Below are positions 23,847 to 30,807 of a stretch of DNA of 39,692 nt, one piece after another. Made by a program: the position numbers and the translations under genes. Location: NCBI RefSeq assembly GCF_024158605.1, contig NZ_JAMZGM010000031.1, positions 1-39,692 on the forward strand, read 5' to 3'. Within the stretch, counting starts at the first letter, position 1, and each line of letters opens with the position of its first letter. This DNA comes from Sebaldella sp. S0638. Its GTDB lineage: Bacteria; Fusobacteriota; Fusobacteriia; Fusobacteriales; Leptotrichiaceae. The notes beneath the pieces were generated by a model. The model searched no databases, was not told where the DNA came from, and was given only the letters and a program-made list of their open reading frames with translations.

Positions 23847-25892
23847 TTAAATGTTCGTATCTCTCTTTTTAGCAAGTTTATAAAATTCACTTTGTGCATT
23901 TATCTTCTTTGATGATCTTGCATTTGAATTCCTGTATGTACCATCCGGCTCCAGAATTCTTCTTTTTACATTATCAGTGAGATTCAGTTCCAGTATCTTT
24001 GTCACCTGCTTTTTCAAATCCTCATCTTCCACAGGAAACATAATTTCGATTCTTCTGTCCAGATTTCTTGACATCAGATCGGCACTTGAAAGATATATTT
24101 TATTCTCTCCGTCATTCTCAAAGTAATAAATTCTGCTGTGTTCAAGATATCTGCCTACTATACTGTATACCTCTATATTTTCCGAAATATCTTTTATTCC
24201 CACCTTCAAAGAACATGCACCCCTTATTACCAGCTTTATCTCTACACCTGCCCTTGAAGCATCATACAGCTTTTCTATCATTTCTTTATCTGTAAGGGAA
24301 TTCGCCTTCATTATAATGCCGGTCTTTTTCCCTGCCTTCTGATTTTCTATCTCATTGTCTATGAGTTCATAAATCTTGGTTCTCAGATCATTTGGAGCCA
24401 CTGCTATTTTATTCCAGTATCTTGACATGGAAAATCCTGTAAGTGTATTAAACAGATAAGAAATATCCGTGCATAAATCCTCATTAGTGCTGAAAAATCC
24501 AATATCGGAATATAACTTTGCAGTATTATCATTATAGTTCCCTGTACTCAAATGAACATATCTCTGTATACCTTCAGCTTCCTGTCTGACTATCAACAGA
24601 AGTTTTGCGTGTGTTTTCAGTCCTTTCAGACCATATATCACATGACATCCGGCTTTTTCCAGTTCTTTTGCCCAGGTAATATTCTGCTCCTCATCAAATC
24701 TCGCCTTTATTTCCACAAGAACTGTAACTTGTTTACCGTTGTTAGCTGCATCTTTCAGAGCTTTTACTATTGGCGAGTGTCCGCTGACCCTGTACAAAGT
24801 CTGTTTTATTGCCAGCACTTTAGGATCATTTGCTGCTTCTGTTACAAGATCAATAACAGGTTCAAAGCTTTCATAAGGAAGATGATATATTATCTCTTTC
24901 TGCTTCATTATATCAAAAACAGATTCATTTTCCTGAAATTCTTCTATTAAAACAGGCGGCTCGGAATTAAATTTCAGTTTACTCCTGTCTACTCCGGCCC
25001 ATAACTTCATAAGAAATGTAAGATCTATTGGTCCGTCAATTCTGTATACATCTGATTTTTTCAGTTTCAGTATATCTTTCAAATATTCTCTTGTTTCCTT
25101 TTCTATTGATTCACAAATTTCAAGCCTTACAGGGCTTCCCCATTTTCTGTTTTTTATTGATTTTTCTATTTTACTAAGCAGATCTTCTGCATCATCCTCG
25201 TTTATTATAACATCCGAATCTCTTGTCACCCTGAATTCAGAGGCCTTCTTTATGCTGTATCCCTCAAAAAGAGTCCCTATGAATTCTTTTATTATTTCCT
25301 CGATAAGAATAAATCTGTATCCGTTTCTTCCCGGCAGCTTAAACATTCTGTTTACTATTGACGGCACCTGAACAAACGAATATCTGTCTTTCTCCTTTTT
25401 TAACTCTACTATTATATTAAGGCTTTTATTCTGTAAAAGCGGAAAAGGTCTGCTGCTGTCTATTGCTGTGGGGGTCAGAATTGGAAACAGTGTTTCTTCA
25501 AAGTATTCTTCCGCTGCTTTTTTTTCATCATCTGAAAGCTCTTCATATTTCAAAAAAACAATTTTATTTTCTTCAAGCTCTGGTATAATGCCGTTTTTAT
25601 ATATTGAATACTGCTTTTTAATTAAGGCTTCTATTCTGTCCTCTATTTTTTCCATTTGCTGTATCGGAGTCATACCGGCAATATCTTTTTGTGTAAATTT
25701 ACTGTCTATCTGGGCTTTTAACGCTGCTATTCTAATCATAAAAAACTCGTCCAGATTAGAAGAAGTTATGGAAATAAATTTACACTTTTCCAACAAAGGA
25801 TTACCCGGATATTCTGCTTCGCTCAGCACTCTGTCGTTAAATTCCAGCCAGCTTAATTCTCTATTTATAAAATATTCAGATTTATATTTCAT
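23847..25892 (-). CDS. ppk1: polyphosphate kinase 1
   Basis: 681 residues from the ATG at 25892 (GAGG 6 nt upstream; a GTG four codons earlier overlaps the Shine-Dalgarno). All four Ppk1 domains are present. The N-terminal domain opens YFINRELSWLEFNDRVL, and the middle has LKTHAKLLLIVRQ and GTGNYNDNTAKLYSDIG-like sequence. The C-terminal domains carry GRYLEHSRIYYFEN, and both conserved catalytic histidines (GLKTHAK, YLEHSR) are intact. The enzyme makes polyphosphate from ATP reversibly. It is last in the glk-ppx-ppk1 operon, 18 bp after the Ppx-like gene. Confidence 0.96.
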   Translation of the reverse strand: MKYKSEYFINRELSWLEFNDRVLSEAEYPGNPLLEKCKFISITSSNLDEFFMIRIAALKAQIDSKFTQKDIAGMTPIQQMEKIEDRIEALIKKQYSIYKNGIIPELEENKIVFLKYEELSDDEKKAAEEYFEETLFPILTPTAIDSSRPFPLLQNKSLNIIVELKKEKDRYSFVQVPSIVNRMFKLPGRNGYRFILIEEIIKEFIGTLFEGYSIKKASEFRVTRDSDVIINEDDAEDLLSKIEKSIKNRKWGSPVRLEICESIEKETREYLKDILKLKKSDVYRIDGPIDLTFLMKLWAGVDRSKLKFNSEPPVLIEEFQENESVFDIMKQKEIIYHLPYESFEPVIDLVTEAANDPKVLAIKQTLYRVSGHSPIVKALKDAANNGKQVTVLVEIKARFDEEQNITWAKELEKAGCHVIYGLKGLKTHAKLLLIVRQEAEGIQRYVHLSTGNYNDNTAKLYSDIGFFSTNEDLCTDISYLFNTLTGFSMSRYWNKIAVAPNDLRTKIYELIDNEIENQKAGKKTGIIMKANSLTDKEMIEKLYDASRAGVEIKLVIRGACSLKVGIKDISENIEVYSIVGRYLEHSRIYYFENDGENKIYLSSADLMSRNLDRRIEIMFPVEDEDLKKQVTKILELNLTDNVKRRILEPDGTYRNSNARSSKKINAQSEFYKLAKKRDTNI

Positions 25893-25910
25893 AAGTCTCC
25901 TCACCCTAAA

Positions 25911-27434
25911 TTATTTATTTATAATCAAATGTGTTTTCAAACCAAATACATTCTCAAAAACTTCTTTTTTCTCTTCGAATTCCAGTTTTTCCAAAAAAAT
26001 CATCTCTTTTAGTTTCACATTAAAATAAATATCATTTTCATCACTTGTAATTTCCATATCATCTATTTTCTGCTCCATACTGGAATCAAGTGATTCAGCT
26101 AATTTTAGTATAGCTGCCAGTTTTGCCACAGACAGTTTTTCTTCTTTGCTTATAGATTTGCTGTTCTCCAGCTCCAGAATATCATCTTCAAAATATTTCA
26201 GTATTTTTGAGATAAAAAGATGCTCTCTTGCAGTTATCCCGAATATCCCCGCTGCTACTAAAATATCTCTGGAAAAATTGATATAGTTTTCAAGTGTAAT
26301 ATACTTCCCTGTTTCCCTGAAAATATTGGCAAGGGTAAGATAATACCTGTCTCTTTTGTTAAGACCGTGTGTTTTATGTACTTTATTAAAAATTTTATCT
26401 ATTATCTCTTCGAGTTTATCCACATGTTCTTCCATATAATAGTATCTTTTGGCTATTTTTCTTGCACTCTCCACAGATTCTTTCTCTATTTTCCTTCTTA
26501 TTTTTTCATTTTTAAAAAAGTGAAATTCAGCTATTGAATTGGATAATTTGAAATTCACAAATATAAGTTTATTGCTGTCGAATTTTTGTATTATATTTTT
26601 TATGATGTTTACTTTTTGAATAAGCATTTCTGCTTCTATCTTTTTTATATTATAAGCTTTGGCAATTTCTTCCGGCGACTTTTCATAAAGCTTTTTATTA
26701 TATTCAAAAACCGCCTCTCTCGTAAATTCCTCCACAAAGTCAATTCTTTTTTTGTTCAATATTCTTTCTATATAAATATCAAAGAATTTCCCTGCAAGAA
26801 TGACTCTTTCTATTTTTATATCCGAAATATTCCTGAATATACCACTCAGGTGTCTTTTTATATACTCATCAATTACTATATTTCTTTTTTTGGTTCCCAG
26901 ATTCAGTTTCTCAGATACATCTGATAAAACAAGAGAACCTATCTCTATATTGGTATTATAAATATTTATTCCGTTGCTTATAACCGAAAAAGATATATTC
27001 CCCGATCCCACATAAACAATCAGATTATTTTTTTCATTATAATCAGCAAGACATTTTTCAAGGCTGACTGATATTTTTTCATAAGCCAGATAGTTTTCAT
27101 CAAGCTTATCCATTATTAACAAATCAAGACCGGTATTTATTTTCAGCTGATCCTGAAGATAATAATTATTCTTTGCCTTACGTATCGCAGTGGTACCTAT
27201 AACGACTATCTTGTCCGCCTGATAGCCGTCGGCTATTATTTTCATCTTTTTTATTGTATCTATTATTTCTTTTATTTTATTAAATGTAAGCTTATCCTCA
27301 AAAAACACTTCTTTTCCTATCTGTGATACATGTACTGCCTTATCTATTATCTTTACGGCAGTTCCTTTTTTCTGAAACACTTTCATGTAAATACCGTGTG
27401 ACGCTATACTTATGACGCACAACATATCCTTCAT
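25911..27434 (-). CDS. Ppx/GppA-like protein with both active-site motifs degenerate
   Basis: 507 residues with the layout of Ppx/GppA exopolyphosphatases: an ASKHA phosphatase fold (about 1-300) plus a C-terminal HD-like domain (about 315-507). Key motifs are altered. The first phosphate loop, normally D-x-G-S-N, reads ISIASHGIYM. The second, normally D-I-G-G-G-S-T-E, reads VYVGSGNISF. In the helical domain the HD dyad is replaced by FRETGKYI, and the histidines of the following H-H-K-H-S motif are missing. The family resemblance remains in GTTAIRKAKNN and DENYLAYEKI. A non-hydrolytic, perhaps polyP-sensing or regulatory role is inference. It overlaps glk by one base (TAATG) and precedes ppk1. 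Confidence 0.85.
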   Translation of the reverse strand: MKDMLCVISIASHGIYMKVFQKKGTAVKIIDKAVHVSQIGKEVFFEDKLTFNKIKEIIDTIKKMKIIADGYQADKIVVIGTTAIRKAKNNYYLQDQLKINTGLDLLIMDKLDENYLAYEKISVSLEKCLADYNEKNNLIVYVGSGNISFSVISNGINIYNTNIEIGSLVLSDVSEKLNLGTKKRNIVIDEYIKRHLSGIFRNISDIKIERVILAGKFFDIYIERILNKKRIDFVEEFTREAVFEYNKKLYEKSPEEIAKAYNIKKIEAEMLIQKVNIIKNIIQKFDSNKLIFVNFKLSNSIAEFHFFKNEKIRRKIEKESVESARKIAKRYYYMEEHVDKLEEIIDKIFNKVHKTHGLNKRDRYYLTLANIFRETGKYITLENYINFSRDILVAAGIFGITAREHLFISKILKYFEDDILELENSKSISKEEKLSVAKLAAILKLAESLDSSMEQKIDDMEITSDENDIYFNVKLKEMIFLEKLEFEEKKEVFENVFGLKTHLIINK

Positions 27435-28384
27435 TATTTAACACCCTCCTGTGCAAGCACAAAAGCTCCCATTATTCCTGCATCATCTCCAAGCTGTGCT
27501 TTTCTGAATTTTACATTTTCAAAAATACTTCTCATAGCGTAACGCGAAGCTTCTTCTTTTACTATTGGAAGAATTACATCACCGAGTTCTTCAATTACAC
27601 CTCCTCCGAATACTATAGCTTCAGGATCAAATATATTTATCAGGTTAGCCACGCCCACACCGAAATATTTTGCTGCTCTTTCCACAGTTTCTACTACTAC
27701 AATGTCTCCTTTGTCATAAGCTGCTTTCAGAGGACCGCTTTTCAAAATACCTTCTTTTTCAAGGCTTTCTTTTATATCTGTAGATTCCCCTCTTTTTATT
27801 CTGGCAAGTATTTCTGCCTGAATACCTGTTTTTGACGCCACAGCTTCCAGACATCCTCTCGAACCGCATCCGCAGATTGCTCCGTTACTGTCCACTGTCA
27901 TATGACCCAGTTCCCCTGCTACTCCCCCTGAACCGGTATAAAGCTTATTATCAATAATAATTCCGCCTCCTATACCTGTTCCTACGAAAATCCCTATAAA
28001 ATTATTTGCCTTATCCTCAAGAGAGTATCTCCATTCCCCAAGAGTCCCCACATTAACGTCATTCCCCACAAAAACATTAATTTTATACTTTTCTCTGATC
28101 AGATTCCCGATAGGATAATTATCCATGGCAATATTAGGAGCAAATTTCACAGTTCCTGTTTTCACATCTACAAGTCCCGGTACTCCTATTCCTATTGCTT
28201 TTATTTCATCTTTTTCATTTTTTCCCATAAGATCGTCTATCAGGGAAAACAGCTGCTCTTCTACTGCTTTTATCCCGTTTTTAGCTTTCGTCTTTTTTTT
28301 ATTTTTATATATAACCGTTCCTTTATCATCGAATAATGCACCTAATATTTTTGTTCCTCCAAGATCTATCCCTATATAACTCAT
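27434..28384 (-). CDS. glk: ROK-family glucokinase
   Basis: 316 residues. The ROK signatures are IGIDLGGTKILGALFD at the N-terminus, GVPGLVDVKTGTV, GNDVNVGTLGEW (catalytic Asp), GTGIGGGIIID, and the zinc motif with His and three cysteines (GHMTVDSNGAICGCGSRGCLEAVAS, split by the usual spacing). Likely phosphorylates glucose. First gene of the glk-ppx-ppk1 operon, which hints that either ATP or polyphosphate might be the phosphoryl donor; the sequence cannot decide. GGAGG lies 8 nt before the ATG. A TAAAAT -10 is present upstream near 28440. Confidence 0.94.
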   Translation of the reverse strand: MSYIGIDLGGTKILGALFDDKGTVIYKNKKKTKAKNGIKAVEEQLFSLIDDLMGKNEKDEIKAIGIGVPGLVDVKTGTVKFAPNIAMDNYPIGNLIREKYKINVFVGNDVNVGTLGEWRYSLEDKANNFIGIFVGTGIGGGIIIDNKLYTGSGGVAGELGHMTVDSNGAICGCGSRGCLEAVASKTGIQAEILARIKRGESTDIKESLEKEGILKSGPLKAAYDKGDIVVVETVERAAKYFGVGVANLINIFDPEAIVFGGGVIEELGDVILPIVKEEASRYAMRSIFENVKFRKAQLGDDAGIMGAFVLAQEGVK

Positions 28385-28536
28385 CTAAAATTCCTCCTTT
28401 GAAATTTTATTTACAGTTTCATTCTTAGTTGTATTTTACCATAAATATAGTTTTTAGTAACCAATTAATTATTAAAAAATGTCAGTTCCAAAATATATCC
28501 ACAGGCTTCTCAAGGATGTATTTTTCGTATATAAAA

Positions 28537-28563
28537 ACAGCCCTGCTATCCAGCAGGGACTGT
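28537..28563 (-). terminator. terminator of the short unit at 28.6-28.8 kb
   Basis: An 11-bp stem with one bulged base (28537-28547 with 28552-28563, 4-nt loop) and a minus-strand tail TTTTT. It follows the 35-codon ORF by 56 bp and insulates it from glk. Confidence 0.8.
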
Positions 28564-28618
28564 CATAAACATTTTTATTTTTAAGAACATAAAAATAAAA
28601 ATTTTAATTCTGTTGTTT

Positions 28619-28726
28619 TCATTCCAAATAAATTATGGGTATGTTTAGGTATAATTTCAAATTTTTTAACAAATTGTTATTTTCATTTGGAATAATTGCA
28701 GCAATTTTTGGTTGTTCCATTTGCAT
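28619..28726 (-). CDS. candidate 35-residue peptide in its own transcription unit
   Basis: A 35-codon frame (MQMEQPKIAAIIPNEN..., ending IPIIYLE) lies inside a unit with a near-consensus promoter (28778-28806) and a strong terminator (28537-28563), giving a predicted RNA of about 235 nt. The ribosome binding site is weak (AAG, 8 nt from the ATG), so translation is uncertain. The start looks like the first strand-helix-strand of a Rossmann-like or sensor domain, so it may be the decayed 5' end of a larger gene. It could also be a noncoding RNA. An inverted repeat, ATTCCAAAT (28621-28629) with ATTTGGAAT (28685-28693), lies within it. Confidence 0.35.
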   Translation of the reverse strand: MQMEQPKIAAIIPNENNNLLKNLKLYLNIPIIYLE

Positions 28727-28777
28727 TACTTAAATTTTTTTGAAAAGATAGTATTACTACTTATCTTATCGCACTAA

Positions 28778-28806
28778 ATTGTACAGTAAACTTTATTATT
28801 TGTCAA
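28778..28806 (-). promoter_or_regulatory. near-consensus promoter of the 35-codon unit
   Basis: Minus strand TTGACA (28801-28806), exactly 17 bp, TACAAT (28778-28783). Predicted start near 28771. Confidence 0.7.
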
Positions 28807-28824
28807 TAAATTTTCTACATTGTT

Positions 28825-28905
28825 ATGTACTGTATCTCCAGCAAATATCCCTGTACATGAGTAAATTAATATAAGGTTTACTCCCGAACGGAATCATTTC
28901 GGGAG
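28825..28905. other. two hairpins between the short unit and ahpC
   Basis: ATGTAC/GTACAT (28825-28830, 28853-28858) and CTCCCGAA/TTCGGGAG (28881-28888, 28898-28905). Neither is followed by a T-tract. They lie upstream of both divergent promoters; no known riboswitch pattern was recognised. Confidence 0.3.
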
Positions 28906-29003
28906 AAAGCTGTGATATTCCGACAATCCATATAACAGATTCATATTTTTTTTATTCATCAGAATATCTGCATGGTTTCTAAGTTTTTTTCTTTTTTTAT
29001 CCA

Positions 29004-29032
29004 TTGACAAACAAAAAAAAATATTATATAAT
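29004..29032 (+). promoter_or_regulatory. consensus promoter of ahpC
   Basis: TTGACA (29004-29009), 17 bp, TATAAT (29027-29032): full consensus, so strong unless repressed. Confidence 0.8.
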
Positions 29033-29036
29033 ACAA

Positions 29037-29051
29037 ATGTAATAATTACAA
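29037..29051 (+). promoter_or_regulatory. PerR/Fur-like operator at the ahpC start site
   Basis: The 15-bp element ATGTAATAATTACAA matches 11 of 14 defined bases of the PerR consensus TTATAAT-N-ATTATAA and contains the exact inverted repeat TGTAAT-A-ATTACA. It lies just downstream of the -10, where a bound repressor would block transcription. PerR control of peroxiredoxin genes is well known in low-GC bacteria. Confidence 0.55.
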
Positions 29052-29080
29052 AAATAAAACTATTTTAAGGAGGGATTTTA

Positions 29081-29644
29081 ATGTCATTAATAGGAAAAAA
29101 ATTAGATGATTTTAAAGTTGAATATTATCAAAACGAGGAGTTCAAAACTCTTACATTAAATGATATCATGGGTAAATGGAGTATTTTCTTTTTCTATCCG
29201 GGTGACTTCACATTTGTATGCCCTACAGAACTAGGAGATGTTGCTGATCATTATGAAGAATTCCAAAAAGCTGGATTTGAAATTTATTCGGTAAGTACAG
29301 ATTCTCATTTTGTACATAAAGCATGGCATGATACATCGGAAACTATTAAAAAGATAAAATATCCTATGTTAGGTGATCGTAACGCAATTATTGCTAAAAT
29401 GTTTGAAGTATATAAGGAAGACGAAGGTGCAGCATACAGAGGAAGTTTTATTGTTAACCCTGAAGGACAGATCATGGCTTACGAAATAAACGAAATGGGT
29501 ATCGGAAGAGATGCTAAAGACTTACTTAGAAGAGCAAAAGCGGCTAAATTCATCACAGAAAACCCTGGATTAGTTTGTCCTGCTCACTGGGAAGAAGGAA
29601 AAGAAACATTAAAACCAGGACTTGATCTTGTAGGTAAAATCTAA
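29081..29644 (+). CDS. ahpC: typical 2-Cys peroxiredoxin AhpC
   Basis: 187 residues, the exact AhpC length. The peroxidatic Cys47 is in DFTFVCPTE and the resolving Cys166 in GLVCPAHW. The segments FFFYPGDFTF, VSTDSHFVHKAWH and RGSFIVNPEGQI are classical. It reduces hydrogen peroxide and organic hydroperoxides in the cytoplasm. AAGGAGGG lies 7 nt upstream. It is followed by an AhpF N-terminal-like protein, its likely reductant, with a stable hairpin between the two genes. Confidence 0.97.
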   Translation: MSLIGKKLDDFKVEYYQNEEFKTLTLNDIMGKWSIFFFYPGDFTFVCPTELGDVADHYEEFQKAGFEIYSVSTDSHFVHKAWHDTSETIKKIKYPMLGDRNAIIAKMFEVYKEDEGAAYRGSFIVNPEGQIMAYEINEMGIGRDAKDLLRRAKAAKFITENPGLVCPAHWEEGKETLKPGLDLVGKI

Positions 29645-29675
29645 TTAATAAAACGGGATGACTGATATCCCCTAG

Positions 29676-29724
29676 AATGGTGTCATTCCATGAAGTCGGC
29701 AAGATGCTTCATAATGGCACCATT
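29676..29724 (+). other. long intercistronic hairpin between ahpC and the AhpF-NTD gene
   Basis: 29676-29695 pairs with 29707-29724 over about 18 bp with a 2-nt bulge and an 11-nt loop. There is no T-tract, so it is not a standard terminator. A small GGGAT/ATCCC stem precedes it. It may stabilise the ahpC mRNA or reduce read-through into the next gene. Confidence 0.6.
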
Positions 29725-29746
29725 ACTTTATATTCAGGAGGATAAA

Positions 29747-30379
29747 ATGGCTTTATTAGATGAAAATATTGTAAAACAATTAAAAGGATTTTTTGATAAA
29801 ATCACTGAAGATATAAAAATCATATCTTTTTTAGGAGAAAACGATAAATCAAAAGAACTGGACAGCTTCCTAAATGAAGTTGCCGATATATCAGATTCTC
29901 TAAAATACGAATCTTATATGTTTGGTTCGAATAATGAACTTGAAGAATTATATGGAATAAAGAGAGAAACAGCTTTCACTCTTGTAAAAAATAATGAAAA
30001 AACAGGAATTAACTTTTTCGGAATACCGGGCGGACATGAGTTTAACAGCTTTGTTCTGGCAATACTAAACCTTGCCGGTCTAGGAAAAAAACTCGATACG
30101 GATAAAGCAGATGAGATCAAAGGTATCAGCAAACCGCTGGATATAGAAGTTTTTGTTTCTTTGTCATGTACTCACTGTCCTGATGTTGTTCAGGCTTTGG
30201 ATTCTATAGCGCTGTATAATGACAATATTACAGTATCTATGATTGACTCGGGAATATATCCTGAAGAAGCAAAGTTAAAAGACATTCAGGCTGTTCCTAC
30301 TGTATTCATAAATAATAAATTAGCCTCAATAGGTGCGAAAACATTTGATGAATTACTTGAAATAGCAAAAAACAGTTAA
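29747..30379 (+). CDS. stand-alone AhpF N-terminal-domain protein (tandem thioredoxin fold)
   Basis: 210 residues from the ATG at 29747, 5 nt after AGGAGG. It matches the N-terminal part of AhpF: two thioredoxin-like folds, the first without cysteines and the second with a redox-active CxxC (C141, C144 in SLSCTHCPDVV, like the CHNC of AhpF), plus IPGGHEFNSFVLAILNLAGLGK and IQAVPTVFIN (cis-Pro). The FAD/NADPH thioredoxin-reductase half is absent. It therefore probably passes electrons from a separate TrxB-like reductase to AhpC. It lies 102 bp downstream of ahpC, with a terminator 6 bp after its stop. Confidence 0.9.
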   Translation: MALLDENIVKQLKGFFDKITEDIKIISFLGENDKSKELDSFLNEVADISDSLKYESYMFGSNNELEELYGIKRETAFTLVKNNEKTGINFFGIPGGHEFNSFVLAILNLAGLGKKLDTDKADEIKGISKPLDIEVFVSLSCTHCPDVVQALDSIALYNDNITVSMIDSGIYPEEAKLKDIQAVPTVFINNKLASIGAKTFDELLEIAKNS

Positions 30380-30384
30380 TAATA

Positions 30385-30414
30385 AAAGGGTTGCGTCATA
30401 TGACGCAGCCCTTT
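30385..30414 (+). terminator. terminator of the ahpC operon
   Basis: A 14-bp stem (30385-30398 with 30401-30414, one G-U pair), GC-rich core, T-tract on the right; also works from the left. Confidence 0.85.
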
Positions 30415-30441
30415 CTTTTGTCTTTTTTAACCTCCAGCACT

Positions 30442-30469
30442 TTGTCTAAGGAAATTATGAGTATATAAA
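30442..30469 (+). promoter_or_regulatory. promoter of the candidate sRNA (copy B)
   Basis: TTGTCT (30442-30447), 16 bp, TATAAA (30464-30469). Predicted start near 30476. Confidence 0.5.
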
Positions 30470-30475
30470 AAGGAA

Positions 30476-30578
30476 AAACTAAGTTAATAAAGTTACAATG
30501 GATCATGCTAAAAGAAAAATAACTTTTTTCTTCAAAAAACTCCTTAAAACCAAGCTTTCAGCTTGGTTTTCTTTTTTT
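30476..30578 (+). ncRNA. candidate small RNA with anti-Shine-Dalgarno seed (copy B)
   Basis: About 100 nt between the promoter at 30442-30469 and a strong terminator: an 11-bp perfect stem (30546-30556 with 30560-30570) followed by C and seven T's. In front of the hairpin lies an AT hairpin (AAGAAAAAT / TTTTTTCTT) and then unpaired AAAAAACTCCTT (30534-30545), complementary to AAGGAG. The block 30526-30545 matches copy A (14063-14082, minus) at 19 of 20 bases, while the terminator stems differ. A conserved seed next to a variable terminator is the layout of trans-acting sRNAs. Fusobacterial FoxI is a known envelope-control sRNA, but I cannot say whether these are related. Confidence 0.55.
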
Positions 30579-30666
30579 ACTTCTACTACACTATATCCAA
30601 AAGTTCTGCTAAAAACAACTCTTCTTCCCTACTCTCAAAAAACCTTTATCTTTCTTATATACTACT

Positions 30667-30698
30667 ATTATTTCATACTAATGTGAACTCTGTGTGAA
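30667..30698 (-). promoter_or_regulatory. orphan promoter with TTCA direct-repeat operator (copy 4)
   Basis: Minus strand TTCACA (30693-30698), 5 bp, TTCACA (30682-30687), 9 bp, -10 AATAAT (30667-30672). This is the same geometry as the three operators at 0.7-1.7 kb. It fires leftward into 30.4-30.66 kb, where no gene of size exists; the transcript would run antisense to the candidate sRNA. A short frame after AAGGAG (from 30537 leftward, MKKKVIFLLA then stop) might be the wreck of a fourth signal peptide. Confidence 0.6.
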
Positions 30699-30771
30699 GA
30701 TTTTTAAAAAAAAATTTCACTTTGACTTCTTATACGCAGTAACAATTATTCAACCATAATTATATAAAAAA

Positions 30772-30798
30772 ATCTGCCCCTCTTATGAGCGGACAGAT
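30772..30798 (-). terminator. terminator of nifS-hydE
   Basis: An imperfect stem of about 11 bp (30772-30782 with 30787-30798) with seven A's on the left, giving a U-tract on the minus strand, 10 bp past the hydE stop. Confidence 0.7.
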
Positions 30799-30807
30799 AT
30801 TTTTTTA

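Noticed and set aside
28881-28905. Terminator or riboswitch hairpin
   Set aside because: No T-tract on either strand and no conserved riboswitch sequence recognised; it lies outside both predicted transcripts.
30498-30686. Plus-strand open frame of 62 codons
   Set aside because: No ribosome binding site; it reads through the sRNA terminator hairpin and the operator on the other strand, with a Phe/Thr/Ser-rich product from AT-rich DNA.
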